A DNA stretch of 64,000 bases, from contig CM026422.1 in the NCBI GenBank assembly GCA_014871385.1, positions 11,098,718-11,162,717 on the forward strand. The letters are read 5' to 3'. The translations under genes and the position numbers were made by a program. How positions within the stretch are numbered: the stretch's first letter is position 1; every line of letters begins with the position of its first letter. Positions 34,901 to 47,702 of this stretch are shown here, piece by piece. The stretch comes from Ceratodon purpureus (taxonomy: Eukaryota; Streptophyta; Bryopsida; Pseudoditrichales; Ditrichaceae). The notes under the pieces were generated by a model. It ran no database searches and had not been told where the DNA came from. It worked only from the letters and a program-made list of their open reading frames with translations.

Positions 34901-37900
34901 AGGTACCGTCACTATAATGTGGATCATTATTATAAAAATTCAAGCAAGTGTTTGCCTGTAGACAAAGCACGTACTTAATGCCAATTTCTTTTATGTCAAG
35001 GATAGTAACAAACTGATTTAATTTATTTTTCTTTTCAAAATTAAACAATTTTGGAAATATATTACAATTCCTTTTTATTTTCAAAATATTTACAATAATT
35101 CAAATCATCTTGTTTAGAATGATTTGAATTAAAGGAATTCAAATAAGTATATTAAGTATGTTGTAGTCAATGATTTGTTTTTTAACATTTGACTCAAACT
35201 ACTCAAATCTTTTCTTCAAGGCCTTCCATCTTCTAAACTCTTTGCTCTAAGCTTTGAATCTTCTAGTGGAAGCTTGAGAACATAAGCAATTTGTTAAAAC
35301 AAAACAAAAAATCATTATTCAAAAAGAAAAACAAACATCATTCTCATTGAACAATTATTTGGACAATTTTTTTGATTCCCCATTATCATTTGTTGTTTTA
35401 TAATTTGTTTAAGTATTTTTTCAAGTGTTAATTCATAACTTTATTTTTCAATCTATTCAATTACTAGATAAAGTTACATGTTATACATTCTTTTAATCAC
35501 AACATGGCTTCCATCTTGACCAAATTCATTAAGTTTTTAAAATTAATTAATGTCAATCTAAACTTCAACATTATCTTTAATTATTATAAATTTATATGTA
35601 ACAACCCTCTTATAATTCACATTCAATTACAATTTAAAAAGTCAATATTTTTTGAATAGTTATTTGTAAAGTCACATGCTATGTGACTTATAAACTATGA
35701 ATTTTTTATTAAATATAACCTCAAGATTAAAAAACACTAAGTTCTTACACAACAAACATGAAAACACCACCATTGGACTTCTTTTAAATTTATTAGTTAC
35801 TTAGAATAAGAAAATAATATTAACATATTTTTTCTTAGAAACCACAAAACTTCTAAACACCAAAAATTAACTCACTAAATATTGATGGACCACCAAGCGT
35901 AATTTCTTTGCCCACGAGCTATTACAAATTAAAATTAATAATCCAATAAACCAAAACTCATGGCATTTTCAAGAACTCGGGGTAATTTTGGAACAAAATC
36001 CTTCAATTTGCCACTTTGCGCAAACGAGTCATCTTCAGACTCTCCCAAAAAACACCAAACACAAAACGGAGTCACCGATAAACCATCACCGACTCACAAC
36101 AGTGAGTAACCTTTACTTGGATCCCACGAAAGACCGCGAAAATCTACAAACCACTGCAAACCATACCGTGCGTTGGCATCCCGCCTTTGGCCGATCTACC
36201 TCCGACCAAACGCCCCTCGACTTCCTCGAAGCTCCATACTACCGCGTTCCCAGAGCAAACAACACGGCCACGCTCTGGATGCAGATGATACCGGCACGAT
36301 ACTCTCATGTTACTCGTCTTATACCCGCTTTGGACCATCTCAATACCTTTGTGATACTCGGGTCGCATCTTGTACAGTGCCCAGGTTTTTATTGCGAACT
36401 CACCTCCATAACGCGTTCCCGGAAGTCCGTTAAGTCAAATGATCTACCAACACCCGTAAGATACCCGTATCATACCCGATGGGTACCTCATGACGCCCGG
36501 TTATTCAAGTGTTGATACCGTGATGGAACTGAGGTGCTCATCGTGGAAAATGGACATGATCAGCCCTTCGTACCAAGAGCCGTCACAGTATCCAAAACCG
36601 GCAGAACCCCAAGTTTTATAGATTATAGAATATTAGTGTACTTATATTGTAGATTTTAGCGGATTTGGGTAGAATGGGGGATTTATGTATTCGTCTTCGC
36701 GAAGCCATGCTGGGCTCCTTGAGAGCAGATGAGTTGATTGATAGCATCGAAACAGAGCATAAGTCTGCGATCATCGCTTTGCGCTCGCTCTTCACAAGGA
36801 TCGCTTGCCGCGGACGTGCGCTCTTCTCTTCGAGAGCAATCAACGTTCTTCGTTTTTCCAAGTTGATGTAAGTGCTCGACTTTATCTCTTGCGCTCTGTA
36901 GCCTTCTCGCAATGGCGGAGGGTGGATCCTCGTGGATTCTAGACCCGGAGCGTATTAGTTTTCTTGCGTTGCTTTTGTGATTGCGATTTTTTAATGTTTT
37001 TCTCAAAGGCGAATGGCTGATGTGGTGTTGCGGCGATGCGTTTTGGAATGATCTAGAGGTTTAGGCTCGTGGTGATTTGTGAATTGGTCGGAGTTAGGGT
37101 TTTAGAGTTTTTTTGAAGCGGTAGCTTGGATCTGTGGATGCGTGGAGGATTTTGGAAGCTTGATTTGGCTTGAGTATTACTTCTTCCAGCGCGGAGTTGT
37201 TGACGGTGATATTGTTGTTGCGAGATTTTATTGTTCGTGATTTTTGCTGGATTGTTAGATTTTTCTGCTATGTTGTTGTTTCTTTCGTCTTGAGTATTTT
37301 TCCTTTTCTCTTTCTGCTCTGAGTCGTTTTTGAAGATTTTGTTCCTCGATACTAGGCAGCAGTTTGAGCGGTCGGTGGTAAGGGATTTTAGAGCTGTTGG
37401 TAATTGGCGTGATAAAATTGTAGGATCATTTATTGTAGATTCAGTTCATGTGATAAACTGTCTGCGCTTCTTAACCTAGGTTATCTTTCTTGGAATTCTG
37501 TCTCTCAGGAACGTAGCATATCGCCTTTTCTGTGATATATAGGTGACTTCATTTCAGCCTTCGCTAAGTTGATAACTAATATCTTCCAGACGGAAAATCT
37601 AGAGTTACATGCACTCTCCTCCACACTCCTCTGAAAAGAGGATTGTAGCTGGATTGCCTACATTCTTGAAGGCGGAGTTATATTTCTTTGGTGATTTTGG
37701 TATTGGTCTTAGTCTTCACGATCCTCAAATCATTTGTTCTCTACTCGGCTGTTTTTTGTTCAGCTTACTGCAATTTGATGATCCTCTTTCACCTTTAGAA
37801 GCTGTGTCAGACTGTTTATTTTGAATGCCTTCGAATCAATTCTCAAGCTCTTCGTGCTTATTGACATCATTGTGCTTCGATAGGGTTCTCATCTCGTGCG

Positions 37901-37960
37901 TGTAGAGTTGGAGTTAATGCATTCAATGAGAAATTAGGTTGCTGTGTGCAGAGCAACAAA
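31985..37960. other. Intergenic region and FIS1 upstream region
   Basis: Positions 31985-33300 and 34700-35950 are AT-rich with no gene. A G-box-like CCACGTGG lies near 33355. Positions 33480-34670 and 35960-36550 are GC-richer with overlapping frames that lack domains. Positions 36650-36880 and 37560-37960 probably include non-coding leader exons of FIS1, but splice joins cannot be fixed without transcripts. Confidence 0.4.
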
Positions 37961-39233
37961 ATGGCAGAAGCATTTTTTAACAACATCGGCACTAAGATTG
38001 AAACATTTTTCGGAGGAGGTGACTCCTTGCCATGGACAGACTCAGAAATGATCGCTGTAAGTGTACTTGTCTTCAATTTGCTCGTATCATTTTTTCCATG
38101 TACTTGTTGTTAGTAGTGTTGTATTTGATGCTACTTTATGTACATCAACATGCTAGAACAAGAAACCAGAAGGTTGTCCTCATTTTTTTGCAACCTTCTA
38201 TGTTCGTGATGTCATCGCGAGGGCTTTTGAGATTCATATTTGAATAATGTGTATGCAGAGCTGCGAATTAGAAGCCTCTGGCGAGAAGGCTGCTGTTTCT
38301 GGTGAAAACAGTGATGGTATCATGCGACTGGCATGGGCTCTCGTTCATTCACGCAATGGACCTGATGTTCAGCGTGGTATCGCCATGTTAGAAGGTATGT
38401 TATGATTTCCTTAAATACACGAAAGCTCAATGTTCCAACAATATGGCATGGTGATAGTTGTTTATGTTTTTTTGTTTTTTTTTTTTTGTTTTTGTTTATG
38501 ATAGTTCTTTATGTTTTCTTGCTCAGTGCATGTACTAACTGTTCATACCTGTAATAGATTTGAGACTATATGCCATCCGGGCATAGAGGATTATATATAC
38601 TCACATCGCATCATTAGTTCTGATAGAGCTTGTGTAAATATTTTAAGCATCTTCGTTTTTCCTGCATGATTGTGCATTGACACTCTGAATGGTGCACGTG
38701 CAGCCGCATTGGCTGGTGTAGGAGCACCTATGCAGAAGAGGGAAATTTTGTACCTACTGGCAGTGGGTCAATTTCGAGCTGGTGAGTATGCAAGGAGTCG
38801 GCGCCTTGTTGATCAAGCCCTCCAGGTATGTGCTTTTCTTGTTCGGTCCATGACTCCGTGTCTGTATTTGCATGCTGCGCGTATTGATTTGCATTATTAT
38901 CTTTACATATTCATTATTGAGTTGTGATTTGATGTGCAGATTTCGCCTGATTTCCGACAGGCTTCTGCGTTAAAGAAAATGGTCGAGGATAAAATCGCGA
39001 AGGGTGAGCCTTTGACCCCTCTTGCATCGTGCATTACTTGAGTCATGACAAGCAATACTGGTTTTATTTGTTGCCTTGTTATCATCATTGATAACAAAGT
39101 TTTTTGTGCGTTGGCATACTTATGATGGTTATCTTCATCAGATGGTTTGGTTGGAGTTGGCTTGGCCGCTGCTGCTGTTGGTGTAGTGGCTAGTGGCATT
39201 GCGGCTGCAGTAATTGGTGGTCGCCGAAGATGA
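37961..39233 (+). CDS. FIS1: Mitochondrial/peroxisomal fission protein FIS1
   Basis: Five coding exons (37961-38056, 38259-38394, 38704-38825, 38940-39003, 39142-39233) with GT-AG introns give 169 residues, the usual plant FIS1 length. FIS1 is a tail-anchored outer-membrane protein that takes part in dynamin-driven fission of mitochondria and peroxisomes. The TPR-like bundle shows the family phrases RLAWALVHSR, DVQRGIAMLE, REILYLLAVG and YARSRRLVDQAL. The C-terminal anchor is a Gly/Ala/Val helix at about 140-166 ending in a short basic tail (GGRRR) that serves as the organelle targeting signal. The start ATG lies shortly after a likely leader-intron acceptor. It is convergent with the lipoxygenase gene, with about 750 bp between stops. 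Confidence 0.95.
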
Positions 39234-39987
39234 AGCTCCTAAAGCCTCAGGGAACTTAAGTAATTTAGCTATCTCTTCCAAGCTTTTGTTAGGTGTTGTA
39301 GGCCGATTTACATCTTACCTTAGTTGAAGTTCGTCGTTTTGTAACGAGTTTCTGATTAATAACAGGTATAAGAGCGGAGGTTTATTTTTGTATTTGTAAA
39401 GTTTTGTAGATACGGATATGAAAATAATATATAGAGCTTCTATCTGCTGGCAAGTGTTGTATACTTTCGATTACTTGGAGCTTGATATCTGACTCTGTTC
39501 TCCAAATTGGGAGGTTTCAAGTTTTATCATAATGCATAACGGCTTTTTCATTGGGAGTTCACAGAATCTGCGTTTTCATTGTTCTCTTTTGTTGCTTTTC
39601 TCCTAGCCTTACGTCAGTTTATCTTTGATAAATGAATTTGTCGCATTTTGAAGATTTGTTCAAGTTCAGCACTGGTCAGCACAATATGTGGCCAAATGGT
39701 AGGGAAGTCTTGATTCCAACTACGGTTTTGTACCATAGTAAAAAAGGTATGCATCATCTTACAAGTTGTAATGATGTGCACCTACAGGTCAAGAGTTTGT
39801 CCATCTGACAACTGCATCATAGCTATACTCATGCAGGCGGTCTAGGACCGCAAAAAAGAGGAGTATACTTTGGTCACATTGTTTTGTTATGATTGTGACT
39901 CAGGTTCTCACTAACCTTTTATGTGAACTTAATAAAATAGCATATATGTGAACTTAATAAAATAGCATATCGTGTGAAGTGCTGTCG
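39234..39987. other. Convergent intergenic spacer
   Basis: It holds the 3' ends of FIS1 and the lipoxygenase gene. Positions 39922-39971 contain a 25-bp tandem duplication of TGTGAACTTAATAAAATAGC plus five bases, which duplicates an AATAAA-type poly(A) signal. Confidence 0.6.
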
Positions 39988-42900
39988 TCAGATTGAGGCG
40001 CTGTTTGGAACTCCCTTGCCCGTCAAACCTGGCTCAGAGGAGGGGTGCAAGAGCTCGTAAGGAACTTGAGCAGGGCCACGACGATGCCTGAGGCTCTTGT
40101 CTTGATTCCTCTGCACCACAAGCCTCTCAATTTCGTCGATCTTCTTTTGAAAACGGTTAAATGCTCCCAGTATCTGCACAAGCTCAAGATTTCTTGCGTA
40201 AGTTACAGACTTCACATTCATTGAATCGTAAATGCTTCTGCTGAACAATGATATTCAAAACCTTCATGAGGGAGCCTTACCTTGTCATCACTAGTCCAGT
40301 TTGGTGTGGCCCTTTGACCCAGATACTCCTCATGGTTTGCATGAGTAGATAGTGCCTCTGTTGTGATGGCGATCACAGTTGCTTGTGTCTCGTTGGAGAC
40401 CGTGGACAGGTAGAAAGCCTCGGGATCCTTTTGGAGCTCCAGAAACTCAGGTGTTCCTTCGGTGGGAATAAGTCTGCGAGTAGTCGTGGGATGGTTAGGC
40501 ATGAAGCCAGCGTACTCGTATTGTCCAAAATTCACTGCTGCGTGATGGCAGGAAGCAGTCCACACGATAATGTTCAAAATGTGGGCCAAAGACTCCTTCG
40601 AATCCAGCTCTGGCCACCCTTCCGCGTCCTTTTTGTCGCCATGACCCACGGTCCGAATTTCTGTCCACCATCTCTGAAGCTCCTCGTCTTGTTTAACACT
40701 ATCGTCATCGCTGTAGATCACTTCCACGTAGTCTGAAAGCCATGTCCGAATTGCAGCCCAAAGTTCCAGTCCGTCTGCAGCAAACGGGTAATCCTCTATG
40801 ACCAACTTCATCCCATGCTTTTTGCTGCTATCTGGAATAGCCATGCCCCTGTCAAGCACATCCCACATCCCAATCAAGTGTTTGCAAGCACAGGAATTTC
40901 TTTTACAGCGTCTAAGTATCAAGTCCAGACAGTAATGTTTCTGGGAGTGGGACTAAACTTGATCGAAAGTAGGGAAGGCATTACCTTTTGAGTAAATCAA
41001 CAGGTAGGGCTTGTTCATCAAAGCGCCACATGTACTTATACCAAGTGGAACTAATCTGCATGGAGATTTCATGCGGAGTGAAGCACTTCTCGATGATGCC
41101 ACCCGCGTTCACGAGTGCTTTTCGTGCTGCAGCGTTGATGTCTAGTGTGTCTTTGAAGTGGTGCACAAGAGCTTGATGAATGGGATGAAGTGGGCTCAAT
41201 TGTCTGTGTGTCGCAATTATCACAGGCTCCATGACGGCATGTGAGCGTAGCCTACATCAATAATGAGCATTTCAATTACGCACACTTGTCTAAGAAGGCG
41301 CTTCTTGATTCCACAGACGCTGCACATCTGTTTCCTTTTAAGAGAAGATAGCAGCTAATTTTGATAGGTTTGTGATTTTCAAAAGTAGGTTATGAGAGAT
41401 TGGTGCTCACCAGTGGCTTACGAGTTGGTGATACCCAGCATCATTTGCCAGGACATGGGCTTTTGCAAGCTCCCATGTCCATTTCTTTGCAGTGTCTGTG
41501 GATCGTGGGGTGACAACAAGCTTCATTGCAGACTGGTTGTTTCCTTCACATGGTGGGAGGCTGAGTTCAATAGCAACAGGGATCAATGTGCCGTCGTTTC
41601 TTGTATAGAACAGGGTTCTGGTGGCGTAAGCTTTTGAAGTCGGAGACTCGTTAATTTTGTTTACAAATGGTAGAAATACGTCATGGTAGTCTAGGACAAA
41701 AAGCTTCTGTTCAGCAACTGCCGTTTGCACGTCGAACCCTTCTAAGAATGGTTCAATGTGCTTCCCTGTTATGGCTGACAACGAATTTCCGTATGTGGTG
41801 GTGTCTAGGGCGCTTCGAAGGGGAAACTCACGCACACGCTCGATCGCCACCGGATTGATTCCAGCGAGCACTTGACGGGCGAACTCCTCATCGTGCATCC
41901 ATGCATAGTCGTGAGCTGTGAACGAGAAGACAAGGCTCATTAGTATAGCCAACATTCTGCAACATTCATACCCTTCATCACTCGATTTGTCGAGAATTGT
42001 CATATGTTATATATACAAGCAGTAGCTATCACAGTACTGAATTCTACAAACGTACCCGCAATGACTTTCGGACGTCGAAATGTTACGACTGTTTCTGCTT
42101 TCGCTTCACAGTCCGGTGCACATCCGGAATCGGTGGACAATATGACACCCGTCCTGAACAAGTCGAATGCTTGATCCAGGCTTTGGTATTCCACTTGGGT
42201 TGAGTAAAGCGCAAAGAGTGCTGGCATCATTTTTCTGGAGGCCACTTCAATCGCATCCTCCTGCTCAAGCCCCTCGGTTTGTACTAACGTGACCCGCTCA
42301 TCTCTGGGGATATAAAACTTCGCATACATCTCACCGCGGTGCTCCGACACCGGATCTGAAACAACAAGACGACGCATCAGGTGAAAATCCTTGTGAAGAA
42401 ACCTTCAGTATTATTTTTCTACTGGACTTTAATCAAAGTTGAAATATCGCTTCTAAGATTGCGGATTGCATCATCAATTCGTTGTTGAATTCTGTACCAA
42501 TCTCAGAGAGAGGTCGTCCAGTACGCATGCGTCTTGGGTAAGGAAATGTGTCATTTCCTCCCAACACAGGCCGCTTGAAGCTCTCGTGCTGTTCCACATC
42601 ACCTAAGTCATTGTATTCAGCATAGTCGTAAATCCGATCTGCTTCCTTCCGCAACCCTGTCCCGTCGCCCCGCATATTGATAAGCTCTTGCTCACGCAAT
42701 AACTTCAATCCAGCAGGCGTTTGTTGTGGTAAATACACCTGCACAGGCAAATCCAATAAGTAACGTCCATTTTGAGTACTGCGAAGCCTGGAAGTGTGGG
42801 GCAGGAAGTGCTTTTGGCTGAGTTGGTCCAGGACTCTTAAAGGTTAGATTGATTAATGAGTTATTTCAAATCTGCTTCAGGACTTTCGAAAGGGGTCACT

Positions 42901-43888
42901 TGCTAGAAAGGTGCCAACCTTATTGCTGAAGAACACGCGGTCGGCGGCGTATTGGTCTGTGTTATAAACACACGAGTCGCACGGAAAATGCACCGTGGAC
43001 TTATCGGGGAGCTTAATAGAGACGGCCTTGAGAAGGAACTCGTCTCTATGAAAATTCTTCAAAATCAGCGCACCAGGAGTTCCAAAATCTGACTCCACTT
43101 TCAAGTTTACCTCAAACTTTGTTACGTTCGTTGACGGGCAATGATCTTCGGGATCAACTTCCGCCCATCTCTCTATTGCTACGACACTACTCTGCTTTGG
43201 CCTCCCCGTCTCTGTGCCACACGCATGGTTGTATGTCAGTACGATGAATCAGAAACTTTCCTAGAAGAAATTATTGATGAAATTAATGTTGAACAAAGCA
43301 CCAGATAACAGTAGGCGTATCGTTGAATTAGTACCAAAAACACCCACCTGGATCATCCTCAATGCTAACCAGCTGAAAGCAAACCTTCTTTCCGAGTGCT
43401 TCGTCCTCCTGATCATAAAATTTCAAATCACTCCCTACCATTGCCTTCGGCACTACAAAATACTCCTTCTTACACAACTCTATGCTAATTTTCAGCTCTT
43501 GCAAATGGGACTCCCGCTTCTGAAAATCCAGAAGTGCATTGCCAATCCCATGATCTTCACAAAGAGTATTGATCAACTCGACGTCCATTTGCGCTGGCAC
43601 AGTCTGTGGCCTCGATGCCGACACTGACGCCGACGTCGCCTGGTTCAAGGACCTTGACCTCCGCGAACTAGACCTTCCTCCCTTATGCGTATGACTAGAA
43701 TCACAAGCAACAACAACAGCTCGCCCCACACGGCGTTCCGGGATGATACGCACATGCACAGGTTCTCTTCCGAAATGAAACTGTCGCACCTCAGCTGCAG
43801 CAGCAGCTCGAGTGAACGGATTCAACTTCAATGCCATCCCCGTCGACGGCAGTTGCCTTGTCGACATCCCAGAGACAATTCTCTCCAT
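39988..43888 (-). CDS. LOX: Lipoxygenase, probably plastidial 13-LOX type
   Basis: Eight exons read in order 43888-43348, 43211-42919, 42738-42498, 42355-42056, 41915-41411, 41251-40985, 40848-40281 and 40173-39988, all GT-AG, giving 966 residues. The enzyme adds O2 to polyunsaturated fatty acids in oxylipin synthesis. The first 120 or so residues are Ser/Arg-rich without family motifs, consistent with a chloroplast transit peptide. The PLAT domain follows ([11 protein letters not shown], then VHFPCDS, then DRVFFSNK), then the catalytic domain ([38 protein letters not shown]). Iron ligands are all present: His621 and His626 in HQLVSHW, His818 and Asn822 in HHAAVNFGQ, and the C-terminal Ile in NSASI. 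NAGGI places Ala at the position that usually sets S stereochemistry. Whether it is 9- or 13-specific is inferred, not seen. The first ATG after an in-frame GTG was chosen as the start. Confidence 0.95.
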
Positions 43889-46393
43889 CTCTTGGAACGT
43901 AAAATCTCCGCTCGACAAAACCACTTATTTAACCCAGTTCTTCAATCGTCTCCTAGATGTCCCTTTATCAGCTCACGGCATCATCATCAGCGCCCAGGTG
44001 CTGCTCTTCTCTCAGACTGATTCAAAAACTCATCACCAATGCTGCCCCATAACTGACCTGCTAGTGTTCATATCCTAACTACAAAGTGCTTAATGCGCAT
44101 TTCGTAGTCATTATTATATTGAACCGTTTGCTAGTCTAGCGTCGAGAGAAAGCATTCCGGGTAGCACGCATTGTCTAGATCCTGGTCGCCTATCTAGAAC
44201 CGCTTACGTTATTCCAACAAACTCTGGATTCATGCTGATGTTTAGGCCAGATTTACTCTTCCTAGACTAGAGTTACACTTGTCAGGCCCGAGCTACTCTT
44301 CATATGCTGGAGTTACTCCTCTTAGGCCTGAGTTATGGGAAGTTGAGTTTCCATGTTTTTGCATAGATTGATCACCAGTTTGACACCTCCTCACCCTTCC
44401 TATTGATATCTGAATAGTGGAATTATCATACACATAAACTTGTAACTTGTGAATTCCCCTTGGTCTTCTTAGGCCAGAGTTACTAACCGTTTGGTGCACA
44501 TGCGGCTGAGGAGCGTCATTTATCTGGCGTGATCTGCATCAAGAATGCCGGATGCTTCACACAATCCGGACCGGGAGAATTATAAACTGTATCCTGCATT
44601 GCTGTGAAAGTTCAACAGGCGTGGGGATCCCGGAAGAGCGCAGGTGGAGCAGCTCAATCCAGGGCTGGCTGGGCTGAGTTCCAATACCCCTGATTCTTGG
44701 CAGATGCCCTGGGGCTGTTTATATTGTAAAAACAATATTTTAATCTACCCTTTAGCTTAAGTTAGAGGTAAAGGTATACTGTTCTTGACTCTTAGTATTG
44801 ACAGCTGAGTAATGCAGATGCCACAGCTGAATTCAGGGAAAGAGGTTGTAAAACCAGATAGTTTCTTTTGCACGCGTCAAAACCAGGGCTGTGGATGTGA
44901 AAAAGAGGCTGGACATGCCTGTTTGCCGTGCCAGGGTAAGGATTTTAGTTACAGGATTTGACATGCCAGTATTTATCTGCAATCATAGGGAGGAAATGGA
45001 AATCAAGAATTTAGAAACAGTTGAAAGTAATAGTGAGACATGCTTCTTGGGAATGTCCCAGTCTTGTATGGCACTAGTGTTTTGGAATGAACATCAGGGC
45101 ATGCCATGGCCAGCATGTATCACGCAGCCATGTTCTTTCGTTTTTAGAATTTTAAGTATTACACAATTAGATAATTTTATTCATCTCCTCATTCAGCAAG
45201 TTTTGTACAAGGTTGCTCAGTGATGAAATCCTAAAACTAAGTTACATGTTGTAAAATCCAACAACTGGCCTGGGTAGTCATTGAGACTGATCATCCCAGG
45301 CTGTTGTTTGTATGGATGCATCAGCTCCTGGTCAGAGTTTGAGGCATTGACTCCTTTGTAAGAATGGAATAAATTCTGTTATTCCCAAATACCCCAATCA
45401 TTTGGCTGAAAGTAAGGCGGGAGCACCAGCAACCCAGGCAATGAACCTGGCCCTTGTTTTAATGACAGGGTCCTCCTTCCATTTTGGTTTTTAATTTATA
45501 AGACTCATAGACTATATTTAGAAATTTTGAGTTTAGTTTGAGAATCACAAACCCCAAATTAGTTGGGGAAGGTCTTAGCACTTAATTTTATATAACTTGT
45601 ACCTTTTGAATTTTGATTTTATGATTTTATGATTTTTTATTTTGATTTTGATTTTTGATTTTTTATCATCAAAAATAAAAATCATGGATGGCTTTTTGCA
45701 CCCACCAATGGATGCTCTCTTAGAGACTCATCATTATTAAAACAAGGGCAAGGTTTATTGCGTTGGCAATAGTAATCGTAGAAAACTATTTGCTCATCCT
45801 AGATGCATCAATGAATGGGAATAGATAGCAAGTGGTAGCTCAAATCAATATAGAAGAGCTCAAATCAGCAAGATTCCTACTTGATTTTTGGTCTACTTGC
45901 ACATGGTTTCAATAGCCTTCTAGAATTGCTTATTAGAAGTCTAATTTAAGACCTTTGAAAATTTGTAAAAAATTCAATGATAAAAAAAAATTGAACTCTT
46001 TTGAATCTATATTCTCTTTAACTTTCCAATTTTGGTGTGTAATTTTCAAACAAATTATGCCATTTAAACAAGTTGAAAGGGCTTCAAAACTTTGGTGTTA
46101 GACGGTAACGGGCTTCACAAATCTTAGAAATTAGACATTGTTAAAACCACTTGTTTGCAAAGAAGTTATAAATTCTTAATGTTGTCAAAAAAATCACTTC
46201 TCAACAAATGGGATAAATTTTTGTTTATCCTACTAGTTTGCAAAGATTTTTGCACCTAGAGCAGCTACAATACATGGCTAGAAACAGGGTTACACTTGAC
46301 AAGTACCAAAGTCCAATTTGTATGGATGTTTAGGTTGACTAAACATGTTGGTGGCGTAGTGTCGCTTTACTATGAATTGAAATTTGGAATAAG
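43889..46393. other. Lipoxygenase upstream and intergenic region
   Basis: No further gene is supported. Positions 44236-44490 contain four or five scattered copies of a motif close to AGGCC(C/T)GAGTTACTC. Positions 45600-45665 are a low-complexity GATTTT tract. Confidence 0.45.
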
Positions 46394-46517
46394 TCATCTT
46401 CGCCAGCAAGGTTTCGCCTTACTCGGTTCTGTGGCGGTGTATTTCTTTTCATTGCAATGGAAGTTCACCATTTGACTCCAAAAAAAAAAAAAAAATTAAA
46501 AAAAATTAAAAAAAAAA
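46394..46517 (+). mobile_element. Short A-tailed retroposon with target-site duplication
   Basis: About 90 bp plus an A-rich tail lies between direct repeats tggaataag (46385-46393 and 46518-46526). The body (CTGTGGCGGTG, then CATTGCAATGGAAGTT, then CACCATTTG) matches the 3' half of the element at 7159-7322. It starts further downstream, so it is 5'-truncated relative to that copy. Confidence 0.8.
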
Positions 46518-46526
46518 TGGAATAAG

Positions 46527-47440
46527 CTGGTGCTGAATTTCAGAATTTTTAATTTTTTTTTGGAAGGATGGAGGAGAGGGATGTTGTTGAGAAGATTTGG
46601 TTAGGGGGATTGGCATGGAAAGGGTTGATCTAGCGGGTTCTTTACCTCTCACCCAAAGACTTAATCTACATTCCCTTGTGCCCCGTCTTCTTCCCTTCTC
46701 TTCCATTGGACTTTTAACCTTGTTCAGGCTCGCCAATTTCCAAGATTTTGAGCTTTGAAGGCATTACTGCTTTTTTTTACATGTCTAGTAAAGAAAAAAA
46801 TTAGATTTCCACATAGCAGATGAAATTTTCTACCCTCATAAAAAATCTTTAAAAATCACATTCAAAATTAACACCAAATAACCTATATAAAATTGTAATT
46901 GTCTATGGTATAAACATTGGTCTTTTAGACATTAATGAAAATTTTATTTACAAAAAAATTGCATTTCAATAATATCTTGGACCTGCATTGCTTACTAAAT
47001 TTATTTGAAAATGCCACACATCCCTTCCGTACCTATATACATAGGTACCCAAGATTGAAAAGAAAAATTTGATAAAAAATCTAAATTCTAATTAATGGAG
47101 ATAATTTTCACATAAAAGAATCAAGTTGGGTTGGTCTTGCAAGGGAGAGTTCAAAACCCTTTCTAATTACTTCAAAATATTAATTTGAGGCAAAAAGATT
47201 TATAAGTAAAATAAAAGATTCTTCATTAAATCTCAGATGGGATTGTACATCAAAAGATTTAAATAAACATTTTTAAAAAATAATTTTTGGACAAGAAATG
47301 GAAGTATTGAGGTATCTTTTTATATTAAAAATTATTAAAGAAGTTTTAGGGCTATCAATTATCCTTCTATAACTAACTGTAGTAAAAAATTGTTTAAAGG
47401 GAGTTTTGATGTAAAATCATTAAAAGCATTTAGGGGTTAA
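46527..47440. other. AT-rich intergenic sequence
   Basis: No gene seen. It ends in GCATTTAGGGG directly before a TTAA, which looks like the right end of a further CCCCTAA element whose left end I could not find. Confidence 0.4.
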
Positions 47441-47702
47441 CCCTTAATTGACAAAGAAAACCATTCTGGTCCTCAAAGTCATTGTTTCAGCTCTTAGGGT
47501 CCTACACGGTCAACAGTGTCATTTTTGGAGATCTTACTCGATCCGATTAATTTTTTTTGCATTGGTTACATAACCAAGTTACCTCGACATTCACCGTATC
47601 CGATTTTCAAAATTATTTTATCTTCAATGCATAAATATGGCTAAAAGATAATGAGGTTGCTTTTTTCTCCAATTTGTGCAAAACAAGGATGCCAATCAAG
47701 GG
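47441..47702. mobile_element. TTAA-flanked MITE, 262 bp
   Basis: TTAA at 47437-47440 and 47703-47706 bound ends CCCTTAATTGACA and TGCCAATCAAGGG, which are inverted repeats at 11 of 13 positions. There is no coding capacity. Confidence 0.6.

Noticed and set aside
35988..36515. 175-codon frame upstream of FIS1
   Set aside because: Begins at TTG, has no domain and reads as chance frame in GC-richer DNA. No splice context.
36683..37006. 107-codon minus-strand frame near the FIS1 leader
   Set aside because: Shadow of the GC-richer leader region; no family motif.
44891..45223. 110-codon plus-strand frame
   Set aside because: No domain, AT-poor chance frame between motif repeats.
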